From NCBI GenBank assembly GCA_020883125.1, contig JAHREW010000007.1:49365-113364 (forward strand): a DNA stretch of 64,000 bases. The letters are read 5' to 3'. The translations under genes and the position numbers were made by a program. The stretch comes from Microcoleus sp. CAWBG506. Its GTDB lineage: Bacteria; Cyanobacteriota; Cyanobacteriia; Cyanobacteriales; Microcoleaceae. Below are positions 1 through 12,500 of the stretch, piece after piece; the stretch's first letter is position 1, and every line of letters starts with the position of its first letter. The notes beneath the pieces were generated by a model. The model did no database searches, was not told the DNA's origin, and saw only the letters and a list, made by a program, of their open reading frames with translations.

Positions 1-12
1 ATAACAAAAAAA

Positions 13-546
13 TTATTTTTTGGGGGCGGCTCCCATCCGAATTTCTGAACAAAAAGAAGCTTGTTCATTACCGTTAGCTTCCTTGACAACACTGGTACGC
101 AGTCGTAGGTTGGGGATGAGATACCAGAGGCGTTCTTCGGCATGAATAGTTTCAGATTCCGTAATCAATGTCAGCACGTCATCACAGCCCATCACGTAGC
201 GAGTATTGCCCTTGTCTTGGAGCAGTTTGCCTTCCATGGGATTGTCGGCATTGGGTAAGACGGCTAATATTGTAGAACCGATTTGTTTTTGCTCAGTGCG
301 ATCGGGAGTACCCTCCCAACTCACCCTAACGCTAGTTAAGCCAGTGGAATTCGGATCGATCGAGTGCTGTTGGCACAGCTTCACGACTGCGGGTTCGGTA
401 GCCGTCAGTATTTCTATTTTGAGTTCAGATTTGCCAGCCTGCAATTCCCCGGAATTGAGATGGTGTACGGTACGCTGGGAAAACCATTTGCCTGCACTTA
501 GCTCGAAAAACTCGATAACATCCATGAATTTTGTCTCTGAACTCAA
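13..546 (-). CDS. Phycobiliprotein lyase, CpcS/CpeS family (CpcU-like)
   Basis: This gene encodes a 177-residue protein of the CpcS/CpeS lyase family, lipocalin-fold chaperones that attach bilin chromophores to cysteines of phycobiliproteins in cyanobacteria. The N-terminal block EFFELSAGKWFSQRT (from about residue 12), the block ALTLITE-like 'VLTLITESE', and the block RLWYLIPNLRLRTS followed by FCSEIRMG near the C-terminus are the signatures I recognise. Length is normal for the family. Family members usually begin close to MDVIEFF, so the Met at residue 8 (start near 525) is an alternative start. Whether it is CpcS, CpcU or another member cannot be settled by eye; the KWFSQRT and NLRLRTS wording looks closest to CpcU. 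It stands alone here, with no phycobiliprotein gene beside it. Confidence 0.85.
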   Translation of the reverse strand: MSSETKFMDVIEFFELSAGKWFSQRTVHHLNSGELQAGKSELKIEILTATEPAVVKLCQQHSIDPNSTGLTSVRVSWEGTPDRTEQKQIGSTILAVLPNADNPMEGKLLQDKGNTRYVMGCDDVLTLITESETIHAEERLWYLIPNLRLRTSVVKEANGNEQASFCSEIRMGAAPKK

Positions 547-893
547 TACTTCTCTATTTTGTATATTTTAAAGGAAATGAGGAACAACTGCAAAGCTGTC
601 AAGGGGTTTTCAGTTTGAAATTAATCAGTTCAAGTAACCGTAGAGGGCGCTTAGGCTACATAAAAATACCAGAGACAGCAACAGAGGGACAATCATCCTG
701 TCAGCAGGATATATTAACAAGAATCAAAAAACTAAAATAATGATATAATTCTTAACTACAAAGATGGGTGCGATACCACTAGCAAACAGAAATTAAATAT
801 GTCATGCTAACAAAAGAGACAAGTTTCTCGATCGGGTTGTTAGTAAGGTGCAGTTAGCGATCGCATACATTTGACAAAAACATCCAAAAATTT
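547..893. other. Gene-free stretch between divergent genes
   Basis: About 350 bases separate the lyase and WD40 genes, which are transcribed away from each other, so promoters for both should lie here. I see an AT-rich TATAAT-like word near 742-748 and a TTGACA at 871-876, but the latter is too close to the WD40 start codon to be its -35 element. No RNA gene or repeat is recognised. Confidence 0.5.
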
Positions 894-3125
894 ATGAGCG
901 AGTTTACGCCAGGGTCAGAGCCTATGCTGCCGGCAGCACAGATTCCAGAACTGGAAATCCAGCCCAGTCAGTTAGTCGCCAATTCCGACGTCAATCGATT
1001 ATACAGCTTACTAACAGATTACAATTTTATTCAAACTAAGCTGTCAGCATCGGGACTACAGCCCCTAATAGAAGATTACAATTTAGCAATAAACCTCCCG
1101 AATTTACTAGACTCTCACCACATAAAAACCCTCAAATTAATCCAAGAAACACTGCGAATTTCTGCCCACATTATCCTCCCAGATCATACCCAACTACCCA
1201 CACAACTAATTGCCCGCTTGATGTGTTTTGAAAATCCCGAAATTCAAGCACTACTAGCCCAAGCAAACCACCAGAAATATCCCTGGTTCCGACCATTAAC
1301 TCCCAGTTTCACCCCTCCGGGAGGAAGATTGCAACGCACCCTCACGGGACATACAGATTGGGTACAAGCTGTAGCAATTACCCCCGACAGTAAGCGGGTA
1401 ATTTCTGGCTCATCCGACCATAATATCAAAGTTTGGCATTTAGAAACAGGAGAGGAAATTTTCACCCTGACAGGTCATCTTACCTACGTCAATGCTGTGG
1501 CAGTAACCCCCGATGGCACTCAACTAATTTCCGGTTCTTGGGATAATACGATCAAGATTTGGAACCTCGAAACAGGACAAGAAGTATTTACCTTTGCCGG
1601 TGATATCTTTGCCGTAGAAGCTGTAGCAGTTACTCCCGACGGCAAAGCACTAATTTCTGGTTCATGGGATGGCAGTATTAAGGTTTGGGATTTAAAAAAC
1701 AGGGAAATAATTTTTAACCTCAAAAGTCATACAAGTTTTGTACAATCTGTAGCAGTAACACCGGACAGCAAGCGGTTGATTTCTGGTTCCGGCGATAACA
1801 GCATCAAAGTCTGGAATTTAGAAACTGGAAAAGAAATTTTCACTCTGACTGGTCATCGCGATTGGGTCAAATCAGTAGTAGTTAGTCCCGACGGAGAAAA
1901 GATTATTTCTGGTAGTTATGACGGCACAATAAAAGTCTGGAGTTTGAGAGAAAGAAAGAAACTATTTACATTAGGAACTCATGACAGTTTCATCCAATCT
2001 GTGGCAATAACTCCCGATGGCCAGCGAGTAATTTCTGCTTCCGGTGACAAAACTATCAAAGTTTGGCATCTAGAAACCAAAGCAGAAATATTCAGTTTTA
2101 CAGATCACATCGCCCCGGTGAATGCTGTGGCGGTGAGTGCGGACGGTAAATGGATAGTTTCTGGTTCCTCTGACAAAACTCTCAAAGTTTTGTCAGAGGA
2201 ACCAGAAACAGAAAATGTATCATTTATAGCTCATCATGACTCGGTAAATTCTGTGGTAGTGACAGCAGATGGTACTAAAGCAATTTCGGGATCCGGCGAC
2301 AACACCATTAAAGTCTGGAATCTGGGAAATGGAGAAGAAATTTTGACTATTGATGGTCATAAAGATTGGGTTAAAGCAATCGCTGTCACCCCAGACAGCC
2401 AGCGAATAATTTCTGGTTCCGGAGACCAAACTATGAAAGTTTGGAATCTGAAAACAGGAGAGGAAATTAGGAGTTTCGCAGGTCATACAGACTGGATAAA
2501 TTCTGTAGCTGTGACTGCGGACAGCAGGATGGTAATTTCTGGTTCCGGTGACAAAACTATTAAGGTTTGGAGTCTGGAAACAGGAGAAGAAATTTTTACA
2601 TTTGTAGGTCATACTGACGGGATAAAAGCTGTTGCAGTTACTGCTGACGGTAAACGCTTAATTTCTGCGGCTGGTGATAAAACTCTCAAAGTTTGGAGTT
2701 TGGGAACCGAAAAAAATAGTTTGGCTGACCTCTGGAATTTAGTAGTAAAAAATCAACTTTTCACTCTCAAAGGTGATGAAAATTCAGTCAATGCTGTAGC
2801 AGTTACAGCGGATGGTAAATGGGCAGTTTCTGGGGGTAGGAAGAGCCTGATTAAAGTTTGGGATTTGTCAAGTAGAAAGCAAATTTTCACTTTGGCTGGT
2901 CATGGTGATGCGGTAACAGCTTTGGCGACGGTGGGGACTAGGGTGATTTCTGTTTCTGATGACAATACCCTGAGAGTTTGGGATTTGTTAAGTCGGGAAG
3001 TAATTGCTATTTTTCGGGGAGATAGTGCGTTGAAATCTTGTGCTATTGCACCGGATGGGGTGACAATTGTGGTGGGGGAAGTTTCGGGGCGGGTGCATTT
3101 TTTAAAGTTAGAAAATAGTTATTAG
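894..3125 (+). CDS. WD40 repeat protein, 14 blades (APAF-like sensor half)
   Basis: The 743-residue product has an N-terminal helical region (about residues 25-145) followed by roughly 14 WD40 repeats, enough for two seven-bladed propellers. Repeats follow the pattern GHTDWV-AVAVTPDGK-ISGSGDKTIKVW-LETGEEIF. The N-terminal block, including LSASGLQPLIEDYN and the PPGGRLQRTLTGHT junction, matches what I remember as the linker between NB-ARC and WD40 in cyanobacterial APAF-like proteins, yet no NB-ARC or P-loop is present, so this is a shortened form or a stand-alone sensor. Blade 7 is odd: the usual W-x-LETGEEIF is replaced by LSEEPETENV, which coincides with a perfect DNA inverted repeat at 2157-2209. 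The ribosome-binding site is weak. It lies 107 bp upstream of the helicase operon in the same direction; a functional link is only inference. Confidence 0.85.
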   Translation: MSEFTPGSEPMLPAAQIPELEIQPSQLVANSDVNRLYSLLTDYNFIQTKLSASGLQPLIEDYNLAINLPNLLDSHHIKTLKLIQETLRISAHIILPDHTQLPTQLIARLMCFENPEIQALLAQANHQKYPWFRPLTPSFTPPGGRLQRTLTGHTDWVQAVAITPDSKRVISGSSDHNIKVWHLETGEEIFTLTGHLTYVNAVAVTPDGTQLISGSWDNTIKIWNLETGQEVFTFAGDIFAVEAVAVTPDGKALISGSWDGSIKVWDLKNREIIFNLKSHTSFVQSVAVTPDSKRLISGSGDNSIKVWNLETGKEIFTLTGHRDWVKSVVVSPDGEKIISGSYDGTIKVWSLRERKKLFTLGTHDSFIQSVAITPDGQRVISASGDKTIKVWHLETKAEIFSFTDHIAPVNAVAVSADGKWIVSGSSDKTLKVLSEEPETENVSFIAHHDSVNSVVVTADGTKAISGSGDNTIKVWNLGNGEEILTIDGHKDWVKAIAVTPDSQRIISGSGDQTMKVWNLKTGEEIRSFAGHTDWINSVAVTADSRMVISGSGDKTIKVWSLETGEEIFTFVGHTDGIKAVAVTADGKRLISAAGDKTLKVWSLGTEKNSLADLWNLVVKNQLFTLKGDENSVNAVAVTADGKWAVSGGRKSLIKVWDLSSRKQIFTLAGHGDAVTALATVGTRVISVSDDNTLRVWDLLSREVIAIFRGDSALKSCAIAPDGVTIVVGEVSGRVHFLKLENSY
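2157..2209. repeat. Perfect 24-bp inverted repeat inside the WD40 gene
   Basis: The 24 bases at 2157-2180 are exactly reverse-complemented at 2186-2209, with a 5-base loop (CTCAA). The left arm encodes the conserved SGSSDKT part of blade 7, and the right arm replaces the codons that in the other blades encode W-x-LETGEE. The reading frame and blade length are kept. It looks like a copy made by template switching rather than a designed regulatory site. Confidence 0.95.
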
Positions 3126-3232
3126 TCCTCCGTCCCTAGTCATTAGTTACTGTGGCGATGGTTAAATAATCGCACTTTTGTAGTTGTACCAGTAGAATAT
3201 AGCCTAATGCAACAAGCGAACAAAGGTAGGCT

Positions 3233-6200
3233 ATGTCACAGCATGATTCTTCTCTCCCAAAGTCGGCAATTAGAGACAACCGTCATCGCGGAACTGTGGG
3301 CGATTTTTTGAAAGCCAAGGTTGAGGAAAACTCAACCCTATCCATTGTTTCTGCTTACTTTACAATTTATGCCTTTGATGCTTTGAAGGAACAACTTCTA
3401 GGTATTAAAAGCTTGAAATTTCTCTTTGGCGAACCGCGCTTCATCAAGTCTCTTGACCCCAGTAAAACTGATAAAAAGGCGTTCCAAATTGAGGATCAGG
3501 GCTTGCAGCTACAGAATCGGTTGCAGCAAAAACGGGTTGCGAAAGAATGTGCAGAATGGATTGAAAAAAAAGTCCAGATACGGTCTGTAAAGCAATCTAA
3601 TTTACTGCATGGCAAAATGTATCATATTGCTCATAACGGAAGTGAAAATGCTATTATGGGCAGTTCTAATTTTACCGTGCGGGGACTGGGATTAGGTACG
3701 AAATATAACAATATTGAACTCAATCTAGAAGTAGATAGTAAACGGGATACCCGCGACCTTAAAGCCTGGTTTGATGAACTCTGGAATGATGCCGAACTAA
3801 TCGAAGATGTCACACAAGACGTGCTGCTGTACCTAGAGCAACTTTACCAGAATAATTCTCCTGAGTTCATCTACTACAAAACTTTATTTCATATCTTCGA
3901 GACATTCCTAGATGACCTAGAAAAAAGCGATATTCTCAGCGAACAGCTACACCTATTTGACACAGAAATCTGGAAATCTCTATTTGAATTTCAAAAAGAC
4001 GGAGTTAAGGCAGCCATTAATAAAATCCGACGATATAACGGGTGTATTATTGCTGATAGTGTTGGTTTAGGTAAAACATTTGAAGCTCTAGCGGTGATTA
4101 AATATTTTGAACTTCGCAATGAAAAAGTTTTGGTTCTTTGTCCCAAAAAACTCCGCGAGAATTGGACTGTATATCTAGCACAGAATAATAGCGATCTCAA
4201 TCCTTTGGTTAAAGACCGCTTTAACTATACAGTCCTGTCTCACACCGACTTGAGTCGTGACTCTGGTTACTCTGGGGACATTAATTTAGCAACGATTAAT
4301 TGGGGTAACTATGACTTGGTAGTTATTGACGAATCGCACAATTTCCGCAACAACATCAAGAGCAAACGGGACGAATCTGGCAATCCAATTAGAAAGAGCC
4401 GTTACGAAAGGTTGATGGATGACATTATCAAGAGCGGTGTCAAAACTAAGGTGTTACTCTTATCAGCAACTCCGGTTAACAATGATTTAAAGGATTTGCG
4501 GAATCAACTTTATTTTATAACAGAAGGTAGCGACGGTGCGTTTCGCGAATCGCTGGGAATTGTCAGTCTGCGCGATACACTAGCTGATGCTCAGGGGAAA
4601 TTTACCAAGTGGGCTAAGAAAAGTCGCGATCGCAAAACTAGCGAACTGCTGGAAGAACTAAGTTCTGCTTTTTTCAAACTGCTGGACGAATTGACGATCG
4701 CCCGATCGCGCAAACACATTCAAAAATACTACAAAGATGCGATCGCCCAATTAGGCGGCTTTCCAGAACGGCTCAAACCGATCTCCGTATTTCCTGAGAT
4801 TGACCGAGAGGGTGAGTTCATGTCCTACGAACAGCTTAACAGCGAAATTTCTAAATATCAACTCTCGTTATTCAACCCTTCAAAATATGTCCTGTCGCCA
4901 TACCGTTCAGTGTATGAAAATAAAACAGGGCGAAATTTCAAACAGAGCGATCGCGAACGGTGTTTGATTGGTATGATGAAAGTCAATTTCCTTAAACGCT
5001 TAGAAAGCTCCATCCATTCCTTTGCGCTGACAATAGAGCGCACAATTACCAAAATTGAATATCTAGAGACCAAAATTCAAAAGTTTCAGCAATTGCAGCA
5101 ATCTCGTGACGCTAACGAGACAGTTATTTTCAGCGATTTGATGATTGAAGATTTCGACGATGAAGAGTTGCAAGATGCCATGCAAGTAGGTCAAAAGCTG
5201 ACATTTCAAATGGCGCACCTCAATGTCGAAACGTGGTTAAAAGACCTGAAACGTGACAAGGAACAGCTTAAAAAAATCTACAATTCTGCCCAAAGCATTT
5301 CTGTTGAACGCGATGCCAAGCTGGCTCAGTTAAAATCACTGATCGCCGAGAAAGTCAAGCATCCTACAACTAACAAGCAGGGCCAACCAAATCGCAAGGT
5401 TTTAGTCTTTACTGCCTTTGCTGATACAGCAGTCTATCTCTACGAAGGATTGCGGGAGTGGGCAACATTAGACTTAAAAATTAACTTAGCTTTGGTGACT
5501 GGTGGTTCGGCGAAAAATCAGACCACCTTTGGCAAAAATGAGTTCAATCACGTCCTGACAAATTTTTCGCCTTTCGCCAAGAAACGCGCCAAAATTCCAT
5601 CTATGCGGCAAGACGGCGAGATTGACCTATTAATTGCCACAGATTGTATTTCAGAAGGACAAAATTTACAAGATTGTGATTATCTGATTAACTACGACAT
5701 ACACTGGAACCCAGTCCGAATTATCCAGCGGTTCGGTAGGTGCGATCGCATTGGTAGCCCCAACCACACGGTACAATTAATTAATTTTTGGCCTACAGAG
5801 GACTTGGATCAGTACATAAATCTGAAAAATCGAGTAGAAGCACGGATGGCTTTAGCGGACATAGCTGGTACATTTGAAGATAACCTGCTGGAGGTAAAGG
5901 AGATTCAAGAACGGATTGAGAGTGATTTGAAATACCGCGACAAGCAGTTGCTGCGATTGAAAGACGAGGTGCTGGATCTCGAAGATTTCACCGAGACTGT
6001 AGCCCTAACGGAATTCACTCTCGATGATTTCCGAATGGAACTAGCCAAATACATTGAGAGCAACCGCAAACTACTCCAAGATGCCCCTTTAGGACTCTAT
6101 GCAGTAGTTCCAACTAACTCGGAGTACCCGATAATTGCTCCGGGCGTAATTTTTTGCCTCAAACAAAAAGGCGATTGTCTTGATAATAAAACCGTCAACC

Positions 6201-6544
6201 CGCTGCAACCATACTTTTTAGTTTACGTTCGAGAAAATAAGGAAGTGCGATTAACTTTTGCTCAACCCAAACAAATACTTGAAATATATCAGTTGCTGTG
6301 CGCGGGGCGTACTGTTCCCTATGAAGAGTTGTGCAACTTGTTCGATCGACAAACTAACAACGGATTTGATATGAGTTTATATAACGATTTGCTGAAGCGG
6401 GCGGTTGATTCAATTGCAGGTATTTACAACAAGCGGCTCATCGGCAACCTGCTGTCTAGCCGTAGTGCTGTGTTGGTTGAGCAAGCGCATCAGGTTAAAG
6501 CAACAACTGATTTTGAACTGATTACCTGGCTGGTGATTAAATGA
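3233..6544 (+). CDS. PLD-nuclease / SNF2-family helicase fusion protein
   Basis: The 1103-residue protein combines an N-terminal phospholipase-D-like domain (about residues 15-200; HGK with H126 and K128, then GSSNFT) with a two-lobed SNF2-type superfamily 2 helicase. Visible motifs are Walker A GLGKT (K281), DESH (366-369), motif [14 protein letters not shown], motif [13 protein letters not shown] and motif [13 protein letters not shown] (from 832). PLD-like nuclease domains joined to SNF2 helicases are known from restriction and defence loci, where the helicase moves DNA and the PLD domain may cut it. A ribosome-binding site AGGTAGG precedes the ATG. The stop codon overlaps the next start as ATGA, so the two products are translationally coupled and probably work together. 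Function as DNA defence is inference; the domain calls are secure. Confidence 0.88.
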   Translation: MSQHDSSLPKSAIRDNRHRGTVGDFLKAKVEENSTLSIVSAYFTIYAFDALKEQLLGIKSLKFLFGEPRFIKSLDPSKTDKKAFQIEDQGLQLQNRLQQKRVAKECAEWIEKKVQIRSVKQSNLLHGKMYHIAHNGSENAIMGSSNFTVRGLGLGTKYNNIELNLEVDSKRDTRDLKAWFDELWNDAELIEDVTQDVLLYLEQLYQNNSPEFIYYKTLFHIFETFLDDLEKSDILSEQLHLFDTEIWKSLFEFQKDGVKAAINKIRRYNGCIIADSVGLGKTFEALAVIKYFELRNEKVLVLCPKKLRENWTVYLAQNNSDLNPLVKDRFNYTVLSHTDLSRDSGYSGDINLATINWGNYDLVVIDESHNFRNNIKSKRDESGNPIRKSRYERLMDDIIKSGVKTKVLLLSATPVNNDLKDLRNQLYFITEGSDGAFRESLGIVSLRDTLADAQGKFTKWAKKSRDRKTSELLEELSSAFFKLLDELTIARSRKHIQKYYKDAIAQLGGFPERLKPISVFPEIDREGEFMSYEQLNSEISKYQLSLFNPSKYVLSPYRSVYENKTGRNFKQSDRERCLIGMMKVNFLKRLESSIHSFALTIERTITKIEYLETKIQKFQQLQQSRDANETVIFSDLMIEDFDDEELQDAMQVGQKLTFQMAHLNVETWLKDLKRDKEQLKKIYNSAQSISVERDAKLAQLKSLIAEKVKHPTTNKQGQPNRKVLVFTAFADTAVYLYEGLREWATLDLKINLALVTGGSAKNQTTFGKNEFNHVLTNFSPFAKKRAKIPSMRQDGEIDLLIATDCISEGQNLQDCDYLINYDIHWNPVRIIQRFGRCDRIGSPNHTVQLINFWPTEDLDQYINLKNRVEARMALADIAGTFEDNLLEVKEIQERIESDLKYRDKQLLRLKDEVLDLEDFTETVALTEFTLDDFRMELAKYIESNRKLLQDAPLGLYAVVPTNSEYPIIAPGVIFCLKQKGDCLDNKTVNPLQPYFLVYVRENKEVRLTFAQPKQILEIYQLLCAGRTVPYEELCNLFDRQTNNGFDMSLYNDLLKRAVDSIAGIYNKRLIGNLLSSRSAVLVEQAHQVKATTDFELITWLVIK

Positions 6545-9500
6545 GCGTCAGCGAACAGCAAGCCAAAGCATCTATTGACCAAGCTTTAAGTAGTTTTACC
6601 AAGGGAAAACTTGCCGATAACGCCCGTAATTTGTTTTGGGTTCTTGGCTACCGCAGTGAGAAAATTTCGGACTTGGTTCCTAATAGTTCGGAGAATTTTA
6701 TTGCCAACTTTGATATTGATCAAAAACTGAACTCCCAAAAAGCTCTCTTAAAGGAATGGCTGTCGGTTGATTTTCTCTTCCAGTTTACCGGGACAGAAAT
6801 TGCTGATAATGACCAGTTCGTCGAATTTAATACTAGCAGCAATGGCGAAAGTGCCTTCTTTACTTCCTACTTGTTTTTCGCGATCGCACTGCGGAGGAGT
6901 GCGTACACTATCGAAGAACTTGATGGCATTATCCGCGAGATTAATGAACTTTTACGAATGCCAGCGATCGTTCTCTTTCAGCATGGAGAAAATCTGACTT
7001 TATCCATTATCAACCGCCGCCAACACAAACGCAATCAATCTGAAGATGTATTGGGAAAAGTCAAACATATTAAAGATATCCCATTCGCCAGTCCGACAAA
7101 CTCTCATTTAAAAATGCTCTTCAATATTTTTGTGACAGAGTTGCATGAAAATCATGGCTTTAGCAACTTTGACGAATTTCATGAAGCTTGGCATAAAACT
7201 ATTCCTGACAATATCAAATTCAAAAAAGACCGTATACCGTCAGATTCACTTCGCGTTTACCTGCAAGAAATCGGTCGAATTCCCATGCTCCAAGCTTACG
7301 AAGAGATTGAACTAGCTCGTAAAATTGCTGAGTTAGAATTAGAGGGCTGCCGAAAAGCTAAAGACAAAATGGTAGAGTCTAACTTGCGGCTGGTAGTCTC
7401 AATTGCTAAAAGATATCAAAATCGAGGGCTGGATTTCTTAGACTTGATTCAGGAGGGAAATCTCGGTTTAATCAAGGCTGTAGAAAAGTTTGATTGCACC
7501 AAGGGCTACAGGCTTTCCACCTACGCGACTTGGTGGATTCGTCAAGGAATTACGCGGGCAATTTGCAACTATTCCCGCACCATTCGGCTACCAGTTCACC
7601 TTAACCAAACTATCTCACGGATCAATAAGATTACCAAACGGCTTTCTCAACAAATTGGCCGCAAGCCTACGGAAGAAGAAATCGCTACTAAAATGGAGAT
7701 GACAATTGCAAAATTGCGCTTTGTTATTCAATCGGATCGGCCGATCATTTCCTTAGATACTCGAATCGGTGAGGAGGAAGGTTCTACATTGGGAGAGTTA
7801 ATTGAATTCGATGGGGAAACACCAGAAGACCAAGTATCGAAAAATTTGCTCCGCGAAGATTTGGAAAGTGTTTTAGATACTCTGGGCCCTCGACAACGTG
7901 ACGTTATTCGGATGCGATTCGGATTGGATGATGGCGGCGAGAAGAGTCTACAGGAAATCGGCAATATATTTGATGTTACCCGCGAGTGGATTCGGCAAAT
8001 TGAGATTAAGGCTTTGAACAAGTTGGGCGATCCAAACTGCAACAGCATCTTAGAAGATTATATTCGCCCGACAGCAATTGACCAAACTCCGACAAAAAGA
8101 CCGATCGCCCAACCGATGCAGCCAAGACACTTCAACATTCCAGAAAACTTATCTCGCAGCGGCGACACTTTCTTACAGGAGCCTGTTGGTGATAAAATAG
8201 TTGATATAGCTAATATGATCGAACCATTAGTTTATTTTAACAATTTCAGAGACAAATCAAATATAGAACAAGAAACGTTGGCTCAGACCTACCTGTCGAG
8301 TGCCGATGAAAGTGAAAATAATTTCAATTATGCAAATAATGAGCCGAATTTTCACATTGCAGAACAGACAGAAAATAACTTAAATGGAGTGATCAAACCG
8401 ATGGAACACAATTCAGCAGACTTACTTAAACAACTCACCGAACTGGAGCAGATTTTTTCCGAACTGGAAGCACGGCTGTCAGAGGCGAGTCGAAAGTTGC
8501 TTGACCCTGGTATACCTATATCTCAACAGCTTATTCAAGAACTTGACGAGTCCCATAAAAACTTTATTCAGCTTCGCGACAAGGTGCTAGAAGTGGCTGA
8601 ATATTTGGCAGTATCGCCAATTCTGCAAGCTGAGGAAATTGGTTCTTTAGCAGATATTAAGTCTGTACTTGACCGTGTTGATTTGGCCCAGAAGCAAAAA
8701 AGTGCGATCGCTCTTGTCCGCGATTCTGCTTTGAGGGTTCTGGAACGAATTTTGGCGATCGCCCATCGAGTAGACAGCAATTTTCAGTCATTGCTGGAAT
8801 GTCAGGAAAAAGCCCGCGAACTTCAACGCGCCATCTCCGAATCCCAGGAGTCTGACTTGCATCCCGACACCCAACTCTTGGCTGATGGCTATCATCCATT
8901 CTCAAAACTGCTAACACTAATTGCAGAATGCGAACAAGCAGATGACGAACGTTTAGATTTCTTAGAAGATGCCGTAGCCGAATCATTTGGAAGATATCTG
9001 GCGAGGGCGGCCGTGAGAGGTAAACTGATTATTCAGTCGGAAAAAATACCAGATTTGCCTGCTGTTTCTACTAACAATAACTTAGACGAAACTTCCTTAG
9101 TTGATGAGCCGGAATCTGAAACTGTGCTTATTGTCGAACAACCACCCGCAGCAGAGTTGAAATCGGTATTGAAAGATGAGGCGATCGCGCAGCCAACCCA
9201 TGAAGATATCCCATATATTCAACCAACAGAACTGCCAACCGCAACTCAGATCGAGCTGCCAAATTCTGAAAACAAGCAAGGAAAAGAAGTAGAAAATCAG
9301 GGTAATAAAAAAAGAGAAGAAAAACAGCCTCTTTACAGCTCATCGCCCAATGATACCGCTCAACAAATCGCTCAATCCATCTTGGATGACCCCGATATAG
9401 AACGGCCAGCAGTTCTGCGCGACTTAGTTTGGCGGCTGATTCTTGAACAAAAACTCAGCCTTGCCTTTCATTTAGCTCGCTGCTTTGAAAAACAATACTC

Positions 9501-12500
9501 CAACTTCGCTCCGCACCTGCCACCGCAGTTAATTCGAGCAATATTGCTAGGACAAAACCTGCGCTATGACATAGGCTCTGGACAACTGGCAAATCTGCTT
9601 AAAGATGACTTCATTGGTTACAGCGAAAGCTATGTATTACCAGATAAAAGTGAATGGACTCAAGCTGCAAGCTTGCTCTTGGCAGCAGCAGCACTACGCC
9701 CATCTTTGCTAGCGCCAAATACTGGTGCGAAGCACCTTCTCCAGGATATTCAATTCGGTAAAGCTGGACTCGACAAACTGTATGATTATTGCCAAATTAT
9801 CGCCAAACACGGCGATGGGCAGCGGGCGCTGGATATCAAAGCTATCAAGAAAGCAAAAACTCTGGCAGCCTTGCAAAAAGATTTAGACGATTTGTATGTA
9901 AAAATTGAGGATTGGTGGTCTCAAGCGCCCCAACAAGATTTGATTTACGGTCATGCAAAGAAAGTTTGGGTCGAGTGGTTAAATCCCGGTGAACTTTTTT
10001 ACACTCTGTGGCTTCCCATCAAGCAAAGAGATTTGAGCCAACTTCCCTTTCTCAAGGAGAAGATCGAGCGATTGTCTAATGAGTCCAATCTAGACTCGGA
10101 AATTCAGCGAACAGAGCGCAATATTCGTCGCCCTAAAGGTGCTGGTATCATTACAGGTAAAGCCCTCAGTCAGCTTCGCTCTCGCGCTCGGCAATTTTTG
10201 AATTTGGTGGGTCGCTGGGTTAAGGAGCAAGAATCGCGCTTAGCTGAAAGCGAAAATTATCTTCAGAAAGAAGCCAAACAGCTAAAACAAGATATTGAGA
10301 ATCTTCAAGATACTGTTCTCCAAGAATTGGATAGCTTTGAGGCGACAAAACCTCCAGTGTTTATTTTAGCTGGTATCGTTTGTTGCCGAAAAGCTGTGGA
10401 AGACATCGGCAATATCTTCGATCCAGATACTGAATTGCCAACCGCAGAACCTTATCCAAGACATATCCTGCACGCGGATCTTTTAAGAATGCCGTCTCTG
10501 CCTATCAACGATGACTGGGAAATGGATATCGCTAATCCTGAAGCGGGTATAGATGGAATTTTAGAGTTGGTTAAAAATGATATTTGGGATTGGCAACAAG
10601 CATTCGATATGCAGAGTTATCTCTGTAGTTCAAAAGCTGTGGGCAATCACGAGGCTACGGCGCGTATTATCGAATACCTAGAACACAACCCCGAACCAAC
10701 TTTAGACCTCGCTCAGCTAAAGGACGACTGCAATAATCGGATTCAAGAGTGCCGAAAAGTTTTGCAAGAGCAGGTCGAGACTACTAGCAAACAGCTCGAA
10801 AGTGTCGTAGCTTTTGGTTTACTAAGAGAAACAGATAGAACTGCTTATGCAGCAAAGATTGAAACCATTAAAAATGCTTTGGAGACAACCAGGCGGTTTT
10901 CCGAAAAAATTGAGCTGCTTCGCGCGATTGGTGAAGCAATTAGCGCCAAGCGCCAGGAACAGATCGATCGAGTGTCGGAGCAATTAAATAGTCTTCAGCA
11001 GACAGGTATAGCAGATGCCGATCGTACCAGAATTTGCAGTGTATTGGAGCAAGGCGATATCCTGACTGCTAATGAATACATATATATGCTGCAACGGGGG
11101 CGATCGCTTCCTGAACCAGAGGAAAAGAGAGATGCTTTTAAAGATTTCTTCGTGCATAAGTATGCTGCGATCGAAAAAGTGCTTGAGGAGTGCGATCGCG
11201 ATCGACAAAAAAAGCAAAATCTAACTATAGACATTGGCAAAGGGAAAAGTATCGCCAAAATTCAGATGCCGCGGGGGGCTCAAGCCAAAAAAGCCGCTGA
11301 AATGCTCGATGCTTGGTTTGCAGTCAAGGGCCGAAGTCAAATCACAGAGAAAGATGCTAACCAAATTCTCAGCAACCTCGGTTTTAACATAAAATCTGTT
11401 ACCGTCAAAAGATTAGGAAACTATACCTGGATTGACGTTAATTCGGAGCCGATATCTGACCAAAATCGCTGTCCTGTGTCTGCCTATGGTTCAGACGCGA
11501 AAGGCCATTACCGCATTCTTTGCGTATGGGATAGACCAAACGAACAGGATCTCCTCAATGCCGTTGGAGAAACTGCTCTTGGAGGGCCAGTATTCGCCTT
11601 TCATTTTGGGCGAATGACCGAAAAGAGACGCCGAGATTTGGCTGATTTGTGCCGGCAGCGTCGGAGCACTTTCATTGTTATAGATGATGTGCTGATGCTC
11701 TACCTTTGCGGGGAACAAAAAACACGCCTACCTGTATTGTTTGATTGTACCTTACCCTTTACTTTCCTAGAACCGTATAACACCGCAGCCGGAGAGGTTC
11801 CGCCTGAGATGTTTTACGGGCGAGTAGGAGAACGGGAATCCATAATCAATCCTCTGGGTTCTTGTTTAATTTATGGAGGCAGGCAGTTAGGTAAAACGGT
11901 TTTGCTTAAGTATGTACACCGGACTTTTCACGCAAACGACGCGGGAAGGAATGCCCTATTTTTGGATATCAAAGAAATTGGACGCAAGCAACTGTTAGAT
12001 AAGATTTGGCATCTACTAAACGAAGAATTGGATAAATTGAAAGTTCCCGATACCAATCGGCGAAATTCCGTCAGCGAAAGCAGCTTGCAGCGGATTAAAA
12101 TTTGGCTGGAATTGGACAATCAGCGGCGCTTTTTGCTGTTGTTGGATGAGGCAGATAATTTCCTGGAAGCTGATGGTAAGGAGGATTTCCTGCGCTGCGA
12201 TGAGTTCAGAAAATTAATGGCGGAAACTAACCGACGTTTTAAGGTAGTCTTTGCCGGATTGCACAACGTTCTGAGAACCACTAGACAACCCAACCATCCG
12301 CTGGCTCACTTTGGCAAGCCGATCTGCATTGGGCCTCTTCTGAATAATGGTGAAATGCGAGCCGCAACAGCTTTGGTAGAACGTCCGCTGGCTAGTCTTG
12401 GCTATCGTTTTGAATCGCCAGATTTAATCCCGCGCATTCTGTGGCAGACTAACTATTATCCGAGCTTGATTCAACTTTATTGCGAGCAGTTACTGAAACA

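Noticed and set aside
206..740. Frames antisense to, and just after, the phycobiliprotein lyase gene
   Set aside because: They shadow the lyase gene or run through AT-rich intergenic DNA without a ribosome-binding site or recognisable motif.
871..876. TTGACA as -35 element for the WD40 gene
   Set aside because: It lies only about 18 bp before the start codon, leaving no room for a -10 element and leader.
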